A stretch of DNA of 64,000 nt, taken from NCBI GenBank assembly GCA_036563615.1, contig DATCMB010000022.1, forward strand, positions 372,001-436,000, given 5' to 3'. This DNA is from Candidatus Binatia bacterium (lineage in GTDB: Bacteria > Desulfobacterota > Binatia > UBA12015). The translations under genes and the position numbers were made by a program. Below the pieces are notes generated by a model. It did no database searches, had not been told where the DNA came from, and saw nothing but the letters and a program-made list of their open reading frames with translations. Below, one piece after another: positions 10,896-20,001 of the stretch (positions are counted from its first letter, which is position 1; every line of letters begins with the position of its first letter).

Positions 10896-12073
10896 GCGCG
10901 GCGGGCGCCGTCGCCGGAGCGGCCGGCGCGGCGTCGCGCGACGCGGCGCCGCCGACCGTGCTCCTCGTCGCCGGTGAAGCGTCGGGCGATCTGCGCGGCG
11001 CCGAGCTGGTCGCGGCGCTGCGCGAGCTCGTGCCCGACGTGCGGGTGATCGGGGTCGGCGGCGAGAAGCTGCGCGCCGCCGGCATGGAGGTCCTGGTCGA
11101 CGCCGCCGAGCTCTCGACCATGGGCGTCACCGAGCTGCTCGGGCGCGTGCGCTCGATCGTGCGCTCGTACCGGCGCGTGCGCGGCGCGATCACCGGCCGC
11201 GACGCCGCGGCGAAGCCCGACCTCGTCGTGCTGATCGACTTCCCGGACTTCAACCTCCGGCTCGCGAAGGTCGCGCGCCGCGCCGGCATCCCGGTGCTGT
11301 ACTACGTGAGCCCGCAGGTCTGGGCGTGGCGCCGCTACCGCGTGCGCACGCTCGCGAAGCGCGTCGACCACCTGGCGGTGGTCTTTCCGTTCGAGGCGGA
11401 CCTCTACCGCGGGCTCGCGCCGGTGACCTTCGTCGGCCACCCGGCGCTCGAGACGGTGCGCGCCACGAGCGCGCCGGCGGAGACGCGCGCGCGCCACGGC
11501 CTCGCGACGGATCGTCCGCTGGTCGCGCTGCTGCCCGGCAGCCGCAGCGCCGAGGTGCGCGAGCTCCTGCCGGTGATGGTCGAGGCGGCGCGGATCCTCG
11601 GCGTGCAGGCGGCGGTCGCGCTCGCGCACGAGAGCCTGCGGCCGCTCGCCGAGTCGGTCTGCCCGCCCGGCATGCCGATCGCGACGGGCGAGACCTACGA
11701 CCTCGTCGCCGCGTCGGACCTCGTGCTGCTCGCCTCGGGCAGCGCGACGCTCGAGACCGCGCTCCTCGAGCGGCCGATGGTCATCATGTACCGGCTCGCG
11801 CCGCTCACGTATGCGCTCGCGCGGCTGCTCGTGCGCGTGCCGTTCATCGGCATGCCGAACCTGATCCTCGGCAAGGCGGCGGTGCCGGAGCTGATCCAGA
11901 ACGACGTGACGCCCGAGCGCGTCGCCGCCGAGGCGCGGCGCATCCTCGACGACCCGCAGCTCGCCTCGCGCATCCGCGCGGACCTCGCCGAGGTGCGGCA
12001 TCTGCTCGGCGAGCCGGGCGCCGCGCGCCGCGCGGCGCGCATCGCAGCCGGCATGCTGAAACGAGGTTTGTGA
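10892..12073 (+). CDS. lpxB: Lipid A disaccharide synthase LpxB
   Basis: Condenses UDP-2,3-diacylglucosamine with lipid X to give the beta-1,6 disaccharide; GT19 family, peripheral inner membrane. The 393-residue protein opens with an Ala-rich stretch, then VLLVAGEASGDLRGAELVAA, IGVGGEKLRAAGMEVLVD, the substrate loop YYVSPQVWAWRRYR, LLPGSRSAEVRELLPVM, and the UDP-binding end SGSATLETALLERPMVIMYR. Normal length. GTG start shares four bases (GTGA) with the oxidoreductase stop. Confidence 0.97.
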   Translation: MSAAGAVAGAAGAASRDAAPPTVLLVAGEASGDLRGAELVAALRELVPDVRVIGVGGEKLRAAGMEVLVDAAELSTMGVTELLGRVRSIVRSYRRVRGAITGRDAAAKPDLVVLIDFPDFNLRLAKVARRAGIPVLYYVSPQVWAWRRYRVRTLAKRVDHLAVVFPFEADLYRGLAPVTFVGHPALETVRATSAPAETRARHGLATDRPLVALLPGSRSAEVRELLPVMVEAARILGVQAAVALAHESLRPLAESVCPPGMPIATGETYDLVAASDLVLLASGSATLETALLERPMVIMYRLAPLTYALARLLVRVPFIGMPNLILGKAAVPELIQNDVTPERVAAEARRILDDPQLASRIRADLAEVRHLLGEPGAARRAARIAAGMLKRGL

Positions 12074-12108
12074 GCCCCGGACGTCTTCGCTAGGACCCCG
12101 GACAGCGC

Positions 12109-13950
12109 ATGACGTCGCAGCACATCTACCGTCGGCTGCTCGGGTACCTCCGGCCGTACGTCTGGCCACGCTTCGCGATCGCGACCGTCTGCATGCTGGT
12201 CTTCAGCGCGACCAACGGCGCGATGCCGTTCCTCGTGCGCAGCGTGTTCGACGACGTCTTCGCCGACAAGAACGTGGCGGTGCTGTACGCGCTGCCGTTC
12301 GTGATCCTCGCCGTGTTCTTCGTGCGCGGCGTCGTCAATTACATCAACAGCTACTTCACGGAGTGGGTCGCGCAGCGCACGATCACCGACCTGCGCGACG
12401 AGATGAACGAGCGGGTGCAGTACCTCCCGCTGTCGTTCTTCAACCGCACGCCGACCGGCACCATCGTCTCGCGCATCACGAACGACGTGGCGCAGCTCCG
12501 CAACTCGCTGGTCGACGCGAGCGTCGCGCTGCTGCGCGACAGCACGTCGCTGGTGATCACGGTCGCGGTCGCGTTCTGGCTCGACTGGGTGCTGGCGCTG
12601 ATCGGCTTCGTCGTCTTCCCGGTCTCGGTGCTGCCGGTGCTGCGGCTGTCGCAGCGTCTGCGCCGCTACTCGCGGCGCGGCCAGGCGACGCTCGGCACGC
12701 TGACCGCGCTCCTGCAGGAGACCATCCAGGGCAACCGGATCGTCAAGGCGTTCGGCATGGAGGAGTACGAGCGCGCGCGCTTCTCCGCCGAGAACCGGCG
12801 GCTCTTCGGCCTCTACATGAAGGCGTCGCGCGCCAAGGCGCTGATCCAGCCGCTGATGGAGATGCTCGCCGCGTTCGGCATCGCGGGCGTCGTGCTCTAC
12901 GGCGGCTACTCGGTGATCCAGGGCGGACGGACGCCGGGTGACTTCATGGCGTTTCTCACCGCGCTCATGCTGGTCTACGAGCCGTTCAAGGGCCTCGCGA
13001 AGGTGAACGCGGTGATCCAGCAAGGTCTCGGCTCGGCCGAGCGCGTGTTCGAGCTGATCGACACGCCGAGCGACGTGCGTGAGCGTCCGGGCGCGCGCGC
13101 GCTGCCGCCGTTCTCGCAGGAGATCCGCTTCGAGAACGTGAGCTTCCGCTACCCGCCGCGCAGCACCGCGACCACCACCGGCAACGCGCGCGACGACGCC
13201 GCGGCCCGCGGCGACGGCGAGGACTACGCGCTGCGCGACATCAACCTCGTCCTGCGCCGCGGCGAGGCGGTGGCGCTGGTCGGCGCGAGCGGCGGCGGCA
13301 AGTCGACGCTCGCCGACCTGATCCCGCGGTTCTACGACCCGACCGAGGGACGCATCACGATCGACGGCATCGACCTGCGCGACGTCACGCTCGCGTCGCT
13401 GCGCAACCAGATCGGCATCGTCACGCAGTTCACCTTCCTGTTCAACGACACGATCCGCGCGAACCTCGCCTACGGCAGCAGCGAGCCGACGCAGGAGGCG
13501 ATCGAGGCGGCGGCGCGCGCGGCGAACGCGCACGACTTCATCTGCGCGCTGCCGAACGGCTACGACACGGTCGTGGGCGAGCTCGGCGTGACGCTCTCGG
13601 GCGGGCAGCGCCAGCGGATTGCGATCGCGCGCGCGCTGCTGAAGAACGCTCCCATCCTGATCCTCGACGAGGCGACCTCGGCGCTCGACTCGGAGTCGGA
13701 GCGCCTCGTGCAGGACGCGATCGACCGCCTGATGGTCGGCCGCACGACGCTCGTGATCGCGCACCGCCTCGCGACCATCCGGCGCGCCGACCGCATCGTG
13801 GTGCTGGGCGGCGGCCGCATCCTCGAGGAGGGCACGCACGAGGAGCTGCTGGCGCGCGGCGCCACCTACCGGCGGCTGCACGACCAGCAAGCGCTCGGCG
13901 TGGCGCCGCCCGCGACGCCGGCCGACGAGCCGGCGCTCCGCCTCGCATGA
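12109..13950 (+). CDS. msbA: Lipid A export ABC transporter MsbA
   Basis: Half-transporter that flips core-lipid A to the periplasmic leaflet. The 613-residue protein has six membrane helices in the first 320 residues and one nucleotide-binding domain: Walker [15 protein letters not shown], signature [18 protein letters not shown], Walker [20 protein letters not shown], and H-loop [20 protein letters not shown]. An insertion of about 20 residues (Thr/Asp/Gly-rich, around 350-370) separates the first strand of the nucleotide-binding domain from its aromatic loop. Position between lpxB and waaA supports lipid A as substrate. ATG 35 bases after lpxB; its stop overlaps the next gene. Confidence 0.95.
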   Translation: MTSQHIYRRLLGYLRPYVWPRFAIATVCMLVFSATNGAMPFLVRSVFDDVFADKNVAVLYALPFVILAVFFVRGVVNYINSYFTEWVAQRTITDLRDEMNERVQYLPLSFFNRTPTGTIVSRITNDVAQLRNSLVDASVALLRDSTSLVITVAVAFWLDWVLALIGFVVFPVSVLPVLRLSQRLRRYSRRGQATLGTLTALLQETIQGNRIVKAFGMEEYERARFSAENRRLFGLYMKASRAKALIQPLMEMLAAFGIAGVVLYGGYSVIQGGRTPGDFMAFLTALMLVYEPFKGLAKVNAVIQQGLGSAERVFELIDTPSDVRERPGARALPPFSQEIRFENVSFRYPPRSTATTTGNARDDAAARGDGEDYALRDINLVLRRGEAVALVGASGGGKSTLADLIPRFYDPTEGRITIDGIDLRDVTLASLRNQIGIVTQFTFLFNDTIRANLAYGSSEPTQEAIEAAARAANAHDFICALPNGYDTVVGELGVTLSGGQRQRIAIARALLKNAPILILDEATSALDSESERLVQDAIDRLMVGRTTLVIAHRLATIRRADRIVVLGGGRILEEGTHEELLARGATYRRLHDQQALGVAPPATPADEPALRLA

Positions 13951-14717
13951 AAGAGCCGGCCGCCGCGCCGCGGCGAGCGGCGGGGTCGGCTGGCTCGCTG
14001 TCGCTGCGCGACAGGATCCTGATCCTCGTCGGCGGGACGCTGCTCTACGTCGTGCTGCGCATCCTCGGCTGGACGACGCGCAAGACCTTCACGGGACCGG
14101 GCGCCGACGAGCTGCTGCGCCGCTTCGCCGACCACGAGCCCTCGATCCTCGCGTTCTGGCACGGGCGCATGGTGATGATGCCGTTCGCGTACCGCGGCGC
14201 GGGCGCCTGCATCATGAACAGCAGCCACCGCGACGGTCAGCTGATCTCGCGCGCGATCGAGCTGCTCGGGATCGAGGTCGTGCGCGGCTCGTCGACGCGC
14301 GGCTGGGTCAGCGGCATGCGCGGCCTGCTCGCGGCGCACGCGCGCGGACGCGACCTGGTGATCGTGCCCGACGGGCCGCGCGGTCCGCGCTGCCGGGCGA
14401 AGAGCGGCGCGGTGCAGCTCGCGCGCGCGACCGGCGCGCCGATCTTTCCCGTCGCCTACGCCGCGAGCCGCTCGCGCGTGCTGTCGCGCAGCTGGGACTG
14501 GCTGTGCATCCCGCTGCCCGGCTCGCGCGTCGCCTACGTGATCGAGGAGCCGATCCGGGTGTCGCGCGACGCGTCGCCCGAGACGCTCGAGGAGGCGCGC
14601 GTCGCGCTCGAGAGTCGCCTCAACGAAGCGGTGCGTCGTGCCGACCGCGCGTGCGGCGTCGCACCCGAGCACACGCTTCAGTATATCGAGGGCGTTGCGC
14701 GTCGTGCGGAATCGTGA
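13947..14717 (+). CDS. LpxJ-type (DUF374) lysophospholipid/lipid A acyltransferase
   Basis: 256-residue membrane-associated acyltransferase of the DUF374 family. It shows an N-terminal hydrophobic segment ([18 protein letters not shown]), [11 protein letters not shown] with the HxxxM pattern typical of the family in place of the usual HX4D box, [19 protein letters not shown], the substrate motif [11 protein letters not shown], and [21 protein letters not shown]374 proteins of Helicobacter and Campylobacter (LpxJ) were shown to be lipid A late acyltransferases; the location between msbA and waaA makes that the likeliest role here. That is inference from family and context. No LpxL/LpxM-type gene is in the window. 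Confidence 0.8.
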   Translation: MKEPAAAPRRAAGSAGSLSLRDRILILVGGTLLYVVLRILGWTTRKTFTGPGADELLRRFADHEPSILAFWHGRMVMMPFAYRGAGACIMNSSHRDGQLISRAIELLGIEVVRGSSTRGWVSGMRGLLAAHARGRDLVIVPDGPRGPRCRAKSGAVQLARATGAPIFPVAYAASRSRVLSRSWDWLCIPLPGSRVAYVIEEPIRVSRDASPETLEEARVALESRLNEAVRRADRACGVAPEHTLQYIEGVARRAES

Positions 14718-14743
14718 AAGGGCACGAAGCGAGGGAAAGCGCT

Positions 14744-15190
14744 ATGCGGGGGATGCAATCGATCCTGGTTGCCGTGGTGGGTATCGCTTTGGTGCTGGGC
14801 GTCGGCGTTCCGGCGCATGCGGACAAGGCGAAGCGCGCTTCTGCGGTGAAGGCGTCGCCGGAGGAGCTGCAGGCCGAGTTCAAGCGCTTCTGCGACAGCT
14901 GGATGGAGAAGCTCAGGGAGCGCGAGCGTCACAACATCGCGAACATCGAGTGGAAGCCCAACGGAACCGGCGTGGTGGGCGAGTACATTGGCTACGACAC
15001 GACCAACGTGCAGATTCCCGAGATCACCAACGCCGACACCACGCCGATCGGCCGGGTCATCTACCACGAGCTCAAGCTTCGACTCAGCGGCGCGTCTCAG
15101 GTGGATGCCCTTGCACAGCAGCCAGAGATCATCGAGCGGACCGAGGTCACGGAGCTCTTCCGCTACGAGCGCGGTAACTGGGTCTACTGA
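14744..15190 (+). CDS. Hypothetical exported protein in the LPS cluster
   Basis: 148-residue protein I do not recognise. A signal peptide (ILVAVVGIALVLGVGVPAHA) precedes a Lys/Ala linker and a domain starting SPEELQAEFKRFCDSWMEKL, then WKPNGTGVVGEYIGYDT and a closing LFRYERGNWVY. The single cysteine in the mature part argues against disulfides, and there is no lipobox. Codon usage is less G+C-biased than its neighbours. ATG has GAGGGAAAG upstream. It sits between the acyltransferase and waaA on the same strand, so a periplasmic role near LPS export is possible but unproven. Confidence 0.75.
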   Translation: MRGMQSILVAVVGIALVLGVGVPAHADKAKRASAVKASPEELQAEFKRFCDSWMEKLRERERHNIANIEWKPNGTGVVGEYIGYDTTNVQIPEITNADTTPIGRVIYHELKLRLSGASQVDALAQQPEIIERTEVTELFRYERGNWVY

Positions 15191-15257
15191 CCCGGACGCC
15201 GCCGCGCCGCGCGCGCGCCGCGCCTCCGCGGGCTCGGGGATCGTCCTCTACAACGTC

Positions 15258-16559
15258 TTGTTCACGTCGCTCGCGCTGCTGCTCGCGCCGCTGGCGGGGC
15301 TCGTCTGCCTCGTGCGCCCGTCGTGGCGACGCGGGCTGCTCGGACGGCTCGGCGTCGGCTGGCCGGCGCGCGACGCGCGGCCGCTGCTGTGGGCGCACGC
15401 CGCGTCGGTCGGCGAGGTCGAGGGCATCGCACCGCTCGTCGAGTGCTGGCGGCGCGCGACGCCGGGCGGCACCGTGGTGATCTCGGCGCAGACGTCGACC
15501 GGCTGCGAGCACGCCCGCCGTCTCGTCCCCGATGCGCGCGTCGTGACCTTCCCGATCGACGTGCCCGGCATCGCGGGACGCGTCGTGCGGCGCGTGCGTC
15601 CCGACCTGTTCCTGTTCAGCGAGAACGAGCTCTGGCCGAACGTGCTCACCGCGCTCGATCGCGCCGGGATCCCGGCGGTGCAGGTCAGCGGGCGGCTCTC
15701 GCCCGGCGCTGCGCAGACGCTCGCGCGCTTTCCGCGCTTCTCGCGCGCGGTGCTCTCGCGCGTGACGCGCTTCTGCGTGCAGGCGAACGAGCACCGCGAG
15801 CGTCTGCTCGCGCTCGGCGTGCCGCCGGCGCGCGTCGTCGTGACGGGCTCGCTCAAGGCGGACGGTCGCATGCCGGAGCCGCCGGCGTTCGTCGGCGCGC
15901 TGCAGGCGCTCGGGCGCCCGGTGGTGGTCGCCGGCTCGACGCACGCGGGCGAGGAGGAGGCCGTGGTCGCGGCGCTGCGCGAGCTGCGCGTGCGTCCGGT
16001 GGCGCCGCTGTGGGTGATCGCGCCGCGCCACCCCGAGCGCTTCGCGGGCGTCGGCGCGATGCTCGCGCAGCGCGGTCTGCGCGTCGTGCAGCGCTCCCGC
16101 CTGCCCGAGGACGAGCGCGCCGCGGTCGAGCAGCTCGAGAGCGCGGACGTCCTGCTGCTCGATACGCTGGGCGAGCTCGCCGGCTGCTACCACGCGGCGA
16201 CGGTGGCGTTCGTCGGCGGCACGCTGGTGCCGATCGGCGGCCACAACCTGCTCGAGCCCGCGCGCTGCGGCGTGCCGGTGATCGTCGGACCGCACGTGCA
16301 CACGGTGCGCGCGCTCGCGGAGTGCCTCGCGGCGGCGGGCGCGGCGGTGATCGTCGCCGACGCGCGCGAGCTCGCCCGCGCCGTCGAGGCGTTCCTCGAT
16401 CCCGAGCGGCGCGCCGCGGCGAGCGCCGCCGCGTGCTCGGTCGCGACCGAGCAGTGCGGCAGCTTGCCCGCGACCTGGGCAGCGATCGAGCCCTTGCTCC
16501 GCGAGCGCCGCGGCGACGCCGTCGCGGACGACGCGCGCGCCGAGGCGGGGGCGCGATGA
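15258..16559 (+). CDS. waaA: Kdo transferase WaaA (start unresolved)
   Basis: Transfers Kdo from CMP-Kdo to lipid IV-A; GT30, inner-membrane anchored. Landmarks: N-terminal membrane anchor SLALLLAPLAGLVCLV, WAHAASVGEVEGIAPLVECW with the essential Glu, the block LFLFSENELWPNVLTALDRA, VTGSLKAD, VVAGSTHAGEEEAV, IAPRHPERF, and the C-terminal FVGGTLVPIGGHNLLEPARC. The frame has no ATG, GTG or TTG where the family starts. TTG 15258 is the first canonical-type codon but cuts into the anchor; an ATC at 15240 would give the expected N-terminus; ATG 15105 would overlap the previous gene by 86 bases. The stop overlaps lpxK (ATGA). Confidence 0.92.
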   Translation: MFTSLALLLAPLAGLVCLVRPSWRRGLLGRLGVGWPARDARPLLWAHAASVGEVEGIAPLVECWRRATPGGTVVISAQTSTGCEHARRLVPDARVVTFPIDVPGIAGRVVRRVRPDLFLFSENELWPNVLTALDRAGIPAVQVSGRLSPGAAQTLARFPRFSRAVLSRVTRFCVQANEHRERLLALGVPPARVVVTGSLKADGRMPEPPAFVGALQALGRPVVVAGSTHAGEEEAVVAALRELRVRPVAPLWVIAPRHPERFAGVGAMLAQRGLRVVQRSRLPEDERAAVEQLESADVLLLDTLGELAGCYHAATVAFVGGTLVPIGGHNLLEPARCGVPVIVGPHVHTVRALAECLAAAGAAVIVADARELARAVEAFLDPERRAAASAAACSVATEQCGSLPATWAAIEPLLRERRGDAVADDARAEAGAR

Positions 16560-17689
16560 GCGTGGGCCTCGTCGCGCAGCAGGACATCGTCCGCACGTGG
16601 CAGCAGGGCGGACCGTCGCGCTACGCGCTCGGACCGCTCGCGTGGGGCTACCGTCTCGGCGTCGGGCTGCGCCGGCTCGCGTTTCGCGCCGGGCTGCTGC
16701 GCCAGCACCGGGTCTCCGTGCCGGTGCTGAGCCTCGGCAACTTGACGGTCGGCGGCACCGGCAAGACGCCCGCCGCGCTGTGGCTCGCCGAGTGGCTGCG
16801 TGAGCAGGGCGAGCGGCCGGCGATCGTGACCCGCGGCTACGGCGGACACCTGCGCGGCCGCGTCGTGACCGTCGGGCGCGACGGCAAGGCGCTCTACGAC
16901 GCGCGCGAGATCGGCGACGAGGGCGTGCTGCTCGCCGAGCGCTTCGCGGGGCCCGTCGTGTGCGGCGCCGACCGCGTCGCGGCGGCCAAGATGGCGATCG
17001 ACCAGCACGGCGCGACGGTGCTGATCCTCGACGACGGCTTCCAGCACTGGCGCCTCGCGCGCGACCTCGACGTGCTGCTGGTCGACGGCCGCATGGGCTT
17101 CGGCAACGGCGCGCTCTTGCCCGCGGGGCCGCTGCGCGAGCCGCTCTCGGCGCTGCGTCGCGCAGACGCCATCGTGATCACCAAGGCGAAGGCCGGCTCG
17201 CGGGTCGCCGAGACCCTCGTGCGCTTCGCGCCCGGTGTGCCGACGTTCTCCGCCGAGCTCAAGCCGCGCTCGCTGATGGTGAGCGAGGACGGCGAGCTGC
17301 TCGCCCGTCCGCTCGGCGATCTGGTCGGGCGCAAGGTGGTGACGGTGTCGGCGATCGCGCAGCCGCAGTCGTTCTACGAGCTGCTCGGCCAGCTCGAGGT
17401 GCGTCCGGTCGAGGTGCTCGAGTTCCCCGACCACCACCAGTACACGCAGGCCGACTGGCAGCGCATCACGCAGGCCGCGCACCGCGCGGAGCTCGTGGTC
17501 TGCACCGAGAAGGACATCGTCAAGCTGCGGCGCTTCCCGTTCGCCCGCGGCGGGCTCGCCGCCCTGCGGGTGGATTTTGCGCTACGCGAGCGCGACGAGG
17601 AGCGCTTCACCGAGCTGCTCAAGGGCCGTCTCGAGCAATCTTTGCGGCTGCGCACCGCGGGCGAGGATGCTAGGAGCGTCGGCCAGTGA
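16556..17689 (+). CDS. lpxK: Tetraacyldisaccharide 4'-kinase LpxK
   Basis: Phosphorylates the 4' position of the lipid A disaccharide using ATP at the inner membrane. The 377-residue protein has the P-loop block LSLGNLTVGGTGKTPAA (about residues 58-74), TRGYGG, the GADR segment, and the characteristic LDDGFQHWRLARDLDVLLVD (about 158-177). The end contains EFPDHHQYTQADW and VCTEKDIVKLRRF, as in other LpxK proteins. Its ATG overlaps the waaA stop. A 70-base gap without a gene follows before the epimerase. Confidence 0.96.
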   Translation: MSVGLVAQQDIVRTWQQGGPSRYALGPLAWGYRLGVGLRRLAFRAGLLRQHRVSVPVLSLGNLTVGGTGKTPAALWLAEWLREQGERPAIVTRGYGGHLRGRVVTVGRDGKALYDAREIGDEGVLLAERFAGPVVCGADRVAAAKMAIDQHGATVLILDDGFQHWRLARDLDVLLVDGRMGFGNGALLPAGPLREPLSALRRADAIVITKAKAGSRVAETLVRFAPGVPTFSAELKPRSLMVSEDGELLARPLGDLVGRKVVTVSAIAQPQSFYELLGQLEVRPVEVLEFPDHHQYTQADWQRITQAAHRAELVVCTEKDIVKLRRFPFARGGLAALRVDFALRERDEERFTELLKGRLEQSLRLRTAGEDARSVGQ

Positions 17690-17759
17690 ACGGCTCCGTT
17701 CGCGGGCGGCCCCGGGTCACCGACGGCCGAGCCGATACGGCCATCCTCCGGGAGGAAGC

Positions 17760-18704
17760 TTGCACGTACTGGTGACCGGCGTCGCGGGATTCATCGGCTC
17801 GAACGTTGCGGAAGCGTTGATCGCGCGCGGCGACAGGGTGCGCGGCGTCGACTGCTTTCTCGATTACTACCCGCGCGCGGTGAAGGAGCGGAACATCGCC
17901 GCGCTCCGGCGCTCGCCGCTCTTCGAGTTCCACGAGGCGGACCTGGTGACCGCGGACGTCGACGCGCTCACCGAGGGCGTCGACGCGGTGCTGCACCTCG
18001 CCGCCCAGGCCGGCGTGCGGGCGAGCTGGGGCAAGGATTTTCGCATCTACTGCGAGGCCAACGTGCTCGCGACGCAGCGGCTGCTCGAGGCCAGCGCGCC
18101 GCGCAAGCTGCGCTTCGTGTACTCGTCGTCGTCGTCGATCTACGGCGACGCGCCGGACTTCCCGACCGCCGAGACCACGCTGCCGCGCCCGGTGTCGCCC
18201 TATGGCGTCAGCAAGCTCGCCGGCGAGCACCTGTGCCGGCTCTACACGCAGGCTTCGGGGCTGCCGACGATCTCGCTGCGCTACTTCACGGTGTACGGGC
18301 CGCGTCAGCGTCCGGACATGGCGTTCCACCGCTTCCTGCGCGCGCACCTCGCGGGCGAGGAGCTGGTGGTCTACGACGACGGCAAGCAGACGCGTGACTT
18401 CACGTTCGTCGGCGACGCCGTGCAGGCGAACCTGCTGGCGCTCGAACGGGGCACGCCCGGCGCCGCGTACAACGTCGGCGGCGGCTCGCGGGTCAGCGTC
18501 AATCAAGTGCTGGAGATGATCGCCGAGCTCACCGGACGCGAGCCGCGCGTGCGTCGCGCGGAGCGGCAGAAGGGCGACGTGCGCGACACGCACGCGCTCA
18601 CCGACGCCGCGCGCAAGGAGCTCGGCTGGGAGCCGCGGACGTCGCTGCGCGACGGGCTCGCGGCGGAGCTCGAGTGGCTGAAGAGCGAGGTCGCGGCGGG
18701 CTAG
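17760..18704 (+). CDS. NAD-dependent nucleotide-sugar epimerase/dehydratase
   Basis: Extended short-chain dehydrogenase acting on a nucleotide sugar, probably a 4-epimerase (UDP-glucuronate or UDP-GlcNAc type); the exact sugar cannot be read from sequence. The 314-residue protein has the NAD motif VTGVAGFIGS at residues 5-14, DxD-like VDCFLDYY, LHLAAQAGVRASW, the catalytic Ser/Thr region YSSSSSIYGDA, catalytic Tyr148/Lys152 in PYGVSK, and RYFTVYGPRQRPDMA. The TTG start is chosen because GGAGGAAGC (17751-17759) directly precedes it and the product then begins with the NAD-binding strand. Likely supplies a core or O-chain sugar to the surrounding transferases. Confidence 0.9.
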   Translation: MHVLVTGVAGFIGSNVAEALIARGDRVRGVDCFLDYYPRAVKERNIAALRRSPLFEFHEADLVTADVDALTEGVDAVLHLAAQAGVRASWGKDFRIYCEANVLATQRLLEASAPRKLRFVYSSSSSIYGDAPDFPTAETTLPRPVSPYGVSKLAGEHLCRLYTQASGLPTISLRYFTVYGPRQRPDMAFHRFLRAHLAGEELVVYDDGKQTRDFTFVGDAVQANLLALERGTPGAAYNVGGGSRVSVNQVLEMIAELTGREPRVRRAERQKGDVRDTHALTDAARKELGWEPRTSLRDGLAAELEWLKSEVAAG

Positions 18705-18713
18705 GAGGATTTC

Positions 18714-18881
18714 ATGGCGATCAGTCAGGAGCTGCTCGACATCCTGGTCTGTCCCCAGTGCAAGGGCGACATCCAGCTCACGCCGGAGGGCGACGCGCTG
18801 ACCTGCGCGGCCTGCCGGCTGCGCTACCGCATCGAGGACGACATCCCCGTGATGCTCGTCGACGAGGCGACCTCCTGGTAG
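18714..18881 (+). CDS. Trm112/YcaR-family small zinc-ribbon protein
   Basis: A 55-residue protein with the family opening ISQELLDILVCPQCKGDIQL, a CPQC and a CAAC pair able to bind zinc, and the closing LRYRIEDDIPVMLVDEA. In E. coli the family member YcaR is encoded next to lpxK and kdsB; here it lies one gene after lpxK, in keeping with that linkage. The function of bacterial members is unclear; eukaryotic and archaeal Trm112 activate methyltransferases. AGGAGG (18703-18708) overlaps the upstream TAG, giving strong coupling. Confidence 0.92.
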   Translation: MAISQELLDILVCPQCKGDIQLTPEGDALTCAACRLRYRIEDDIPVMLVDEATSW

Positions 18882-18897
18882 GCGGGCCACGAACGCG

Positions 18898-20001
18898 CTG
18901 AACCGCCCACGCCGCCTGCTGCTCGCGCAAACGAGCTTTCTCGGTGACGTCGTGCTCACGACGCCGCTGTGGCGCGCGCTGCGCGACGCGTTCCCCGAGG
19001 CGGAAATCTGGTGGTTGACGCGGCCCGACGCCGCACCGCTGATCGCGCCGCTCGTCGGACCGGACCGCGTCCTGACCTTCGACAAGCGCGGCAAGGAGAG
19101 CGGGCTCGCCGGCATGCAGGCGATCGCCGCCAAGCTGCGCGCGCTGCGCTTCGACGTCGCGATCGCGGTGCAGCGCTCGCTGCGCACCGCGGTGACGCTC
19201 GCGCTGGCCGGCATCCCCGAGCGCGTCGGCTTTGCGGGAGCGCCGGGCTCGCCGCTCTACCAGCACCGGGTCCCGCAGCGCGGCGCGCACGCGCGCGACC
19301 GGCTGCTCGCGCTCGCGACGCCGTTCGGGATTCGTCCGGTGCCGCCGCCGCTACCGGTGCTGGAGATCGATCCGGAGGCGGCGAGCGCGGTCGCGGCGCG
19401 GCTCGCGAGCGCCGGCGTCGGCGACGACGAGCGGCTGCTGGTGATCGCGCCGGGCTCCGCGTGGGAGACCAAGCGCTGGCCGGCGGAGCGCTTCGCCGAG
19501 GCGGCGTGCGCGCTCGTCGGGCAGGAGGTCGATCGCGTGGTCGTCGTCGGCACCGCGGGCGACGCCGCGCACGCGGCGACCATCGCCGCGGCGCTCGCGC
19601 GCCGCACGCACGGCGGTTCGACGACGCTCGATCTGTGCGGGCGGACCTCGACCGCGGAGCTGGTCGCGGTGCTCGCGCGCGCGACGCTCGTGCTCGCCAA
19701 CGACAGCGCGCCCGCGCACGTCGCGGCCGCGCTGCGCCGCCCGGTGGTGGTCGCGTTCGGGCCGACCGTGCCCGCGCAGGGCTTCGCGCCGCTCGGGCCG
19801 TGCGTGCGCATCGTCGAGCGCGAGCTCGCCTGCCGGCCGTGCTCGCGTCACGGCGAGCGCTTCTGCCCGATCGGCACGCACGAGTGCATGGAGGATCTGC
19901 CGGCGACGGCGGCGGTCGCGGCGGCGCGCGCGCTGCTCGCCGCGGCGTCGCCGGCTGCGCTGACGACGCCGCCCGAGCGGCGTGAGGGAGCGCTGTCGTG
20001 A
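18898..20001 (+). CDS. waaF: ADP-heptose:LPS heptosyltransferase (WaaF type) with apparent CTG start
   Basis: GT9 enzyme that adds L-glycero-D-manno-heptose to the inner core. The 367-residue product has the N-terminal motif LLAQTSFLGDVVLTTPLWRA (the Asp is the proposed base in WaaC), the family block APGSAWETKRWPAERFAEAA, NDSAPAHVAAALRRPVVVAF near the nucleotide site, and a C-terminal cysteine cluster (ACRPCSRHGERFCPIGTHEC) common in the family. Between the in-frame stop at 18850 and the GTG at 18952 there is no ATG, GTG or TTG, yet the conserved N-terminus lies in that interval. CTG 18898 is therefore the best start. The stop overlaps the next gene. Confidence 0.9.
   Translation: MNRPRRLLLAQTSFLGDVVLTTPLWRALRDAFPEAEIWWLTRPDAAPLIAPLVGPDRVLTFDKRGKESGLAGMQAIAAKLRALRFDVAIAVQRSLRTAVTLALAGIPERVGFAGAPGSPLYQHRVPQRGAHARDRLLALATPFGIRPVPPPLPVLEIDPEAASAVAARLASAGVGDDERLLVIAPGSAWETKRWPAERFAEAACALVGQEVDRVVVVGTAGDAAHAATIAAALARRTHGGSTTLDLCGRTSTAELVAVLARATLVLANDSAPAHVAAALRRPVVVAFGPTVPAQGFAPLGPCVRIVERELACRPCSRHGERFCPIGTHECMEDLPATAAVAAARALLAAASPAALTTPPERREGALS

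Noticed and set aside
15105..16559. ATG 15105 as the waaA start
   Set aside because: It would add about 50 non-conserved residues before the membrane anchor and overlap the previous gene by 86 bases.
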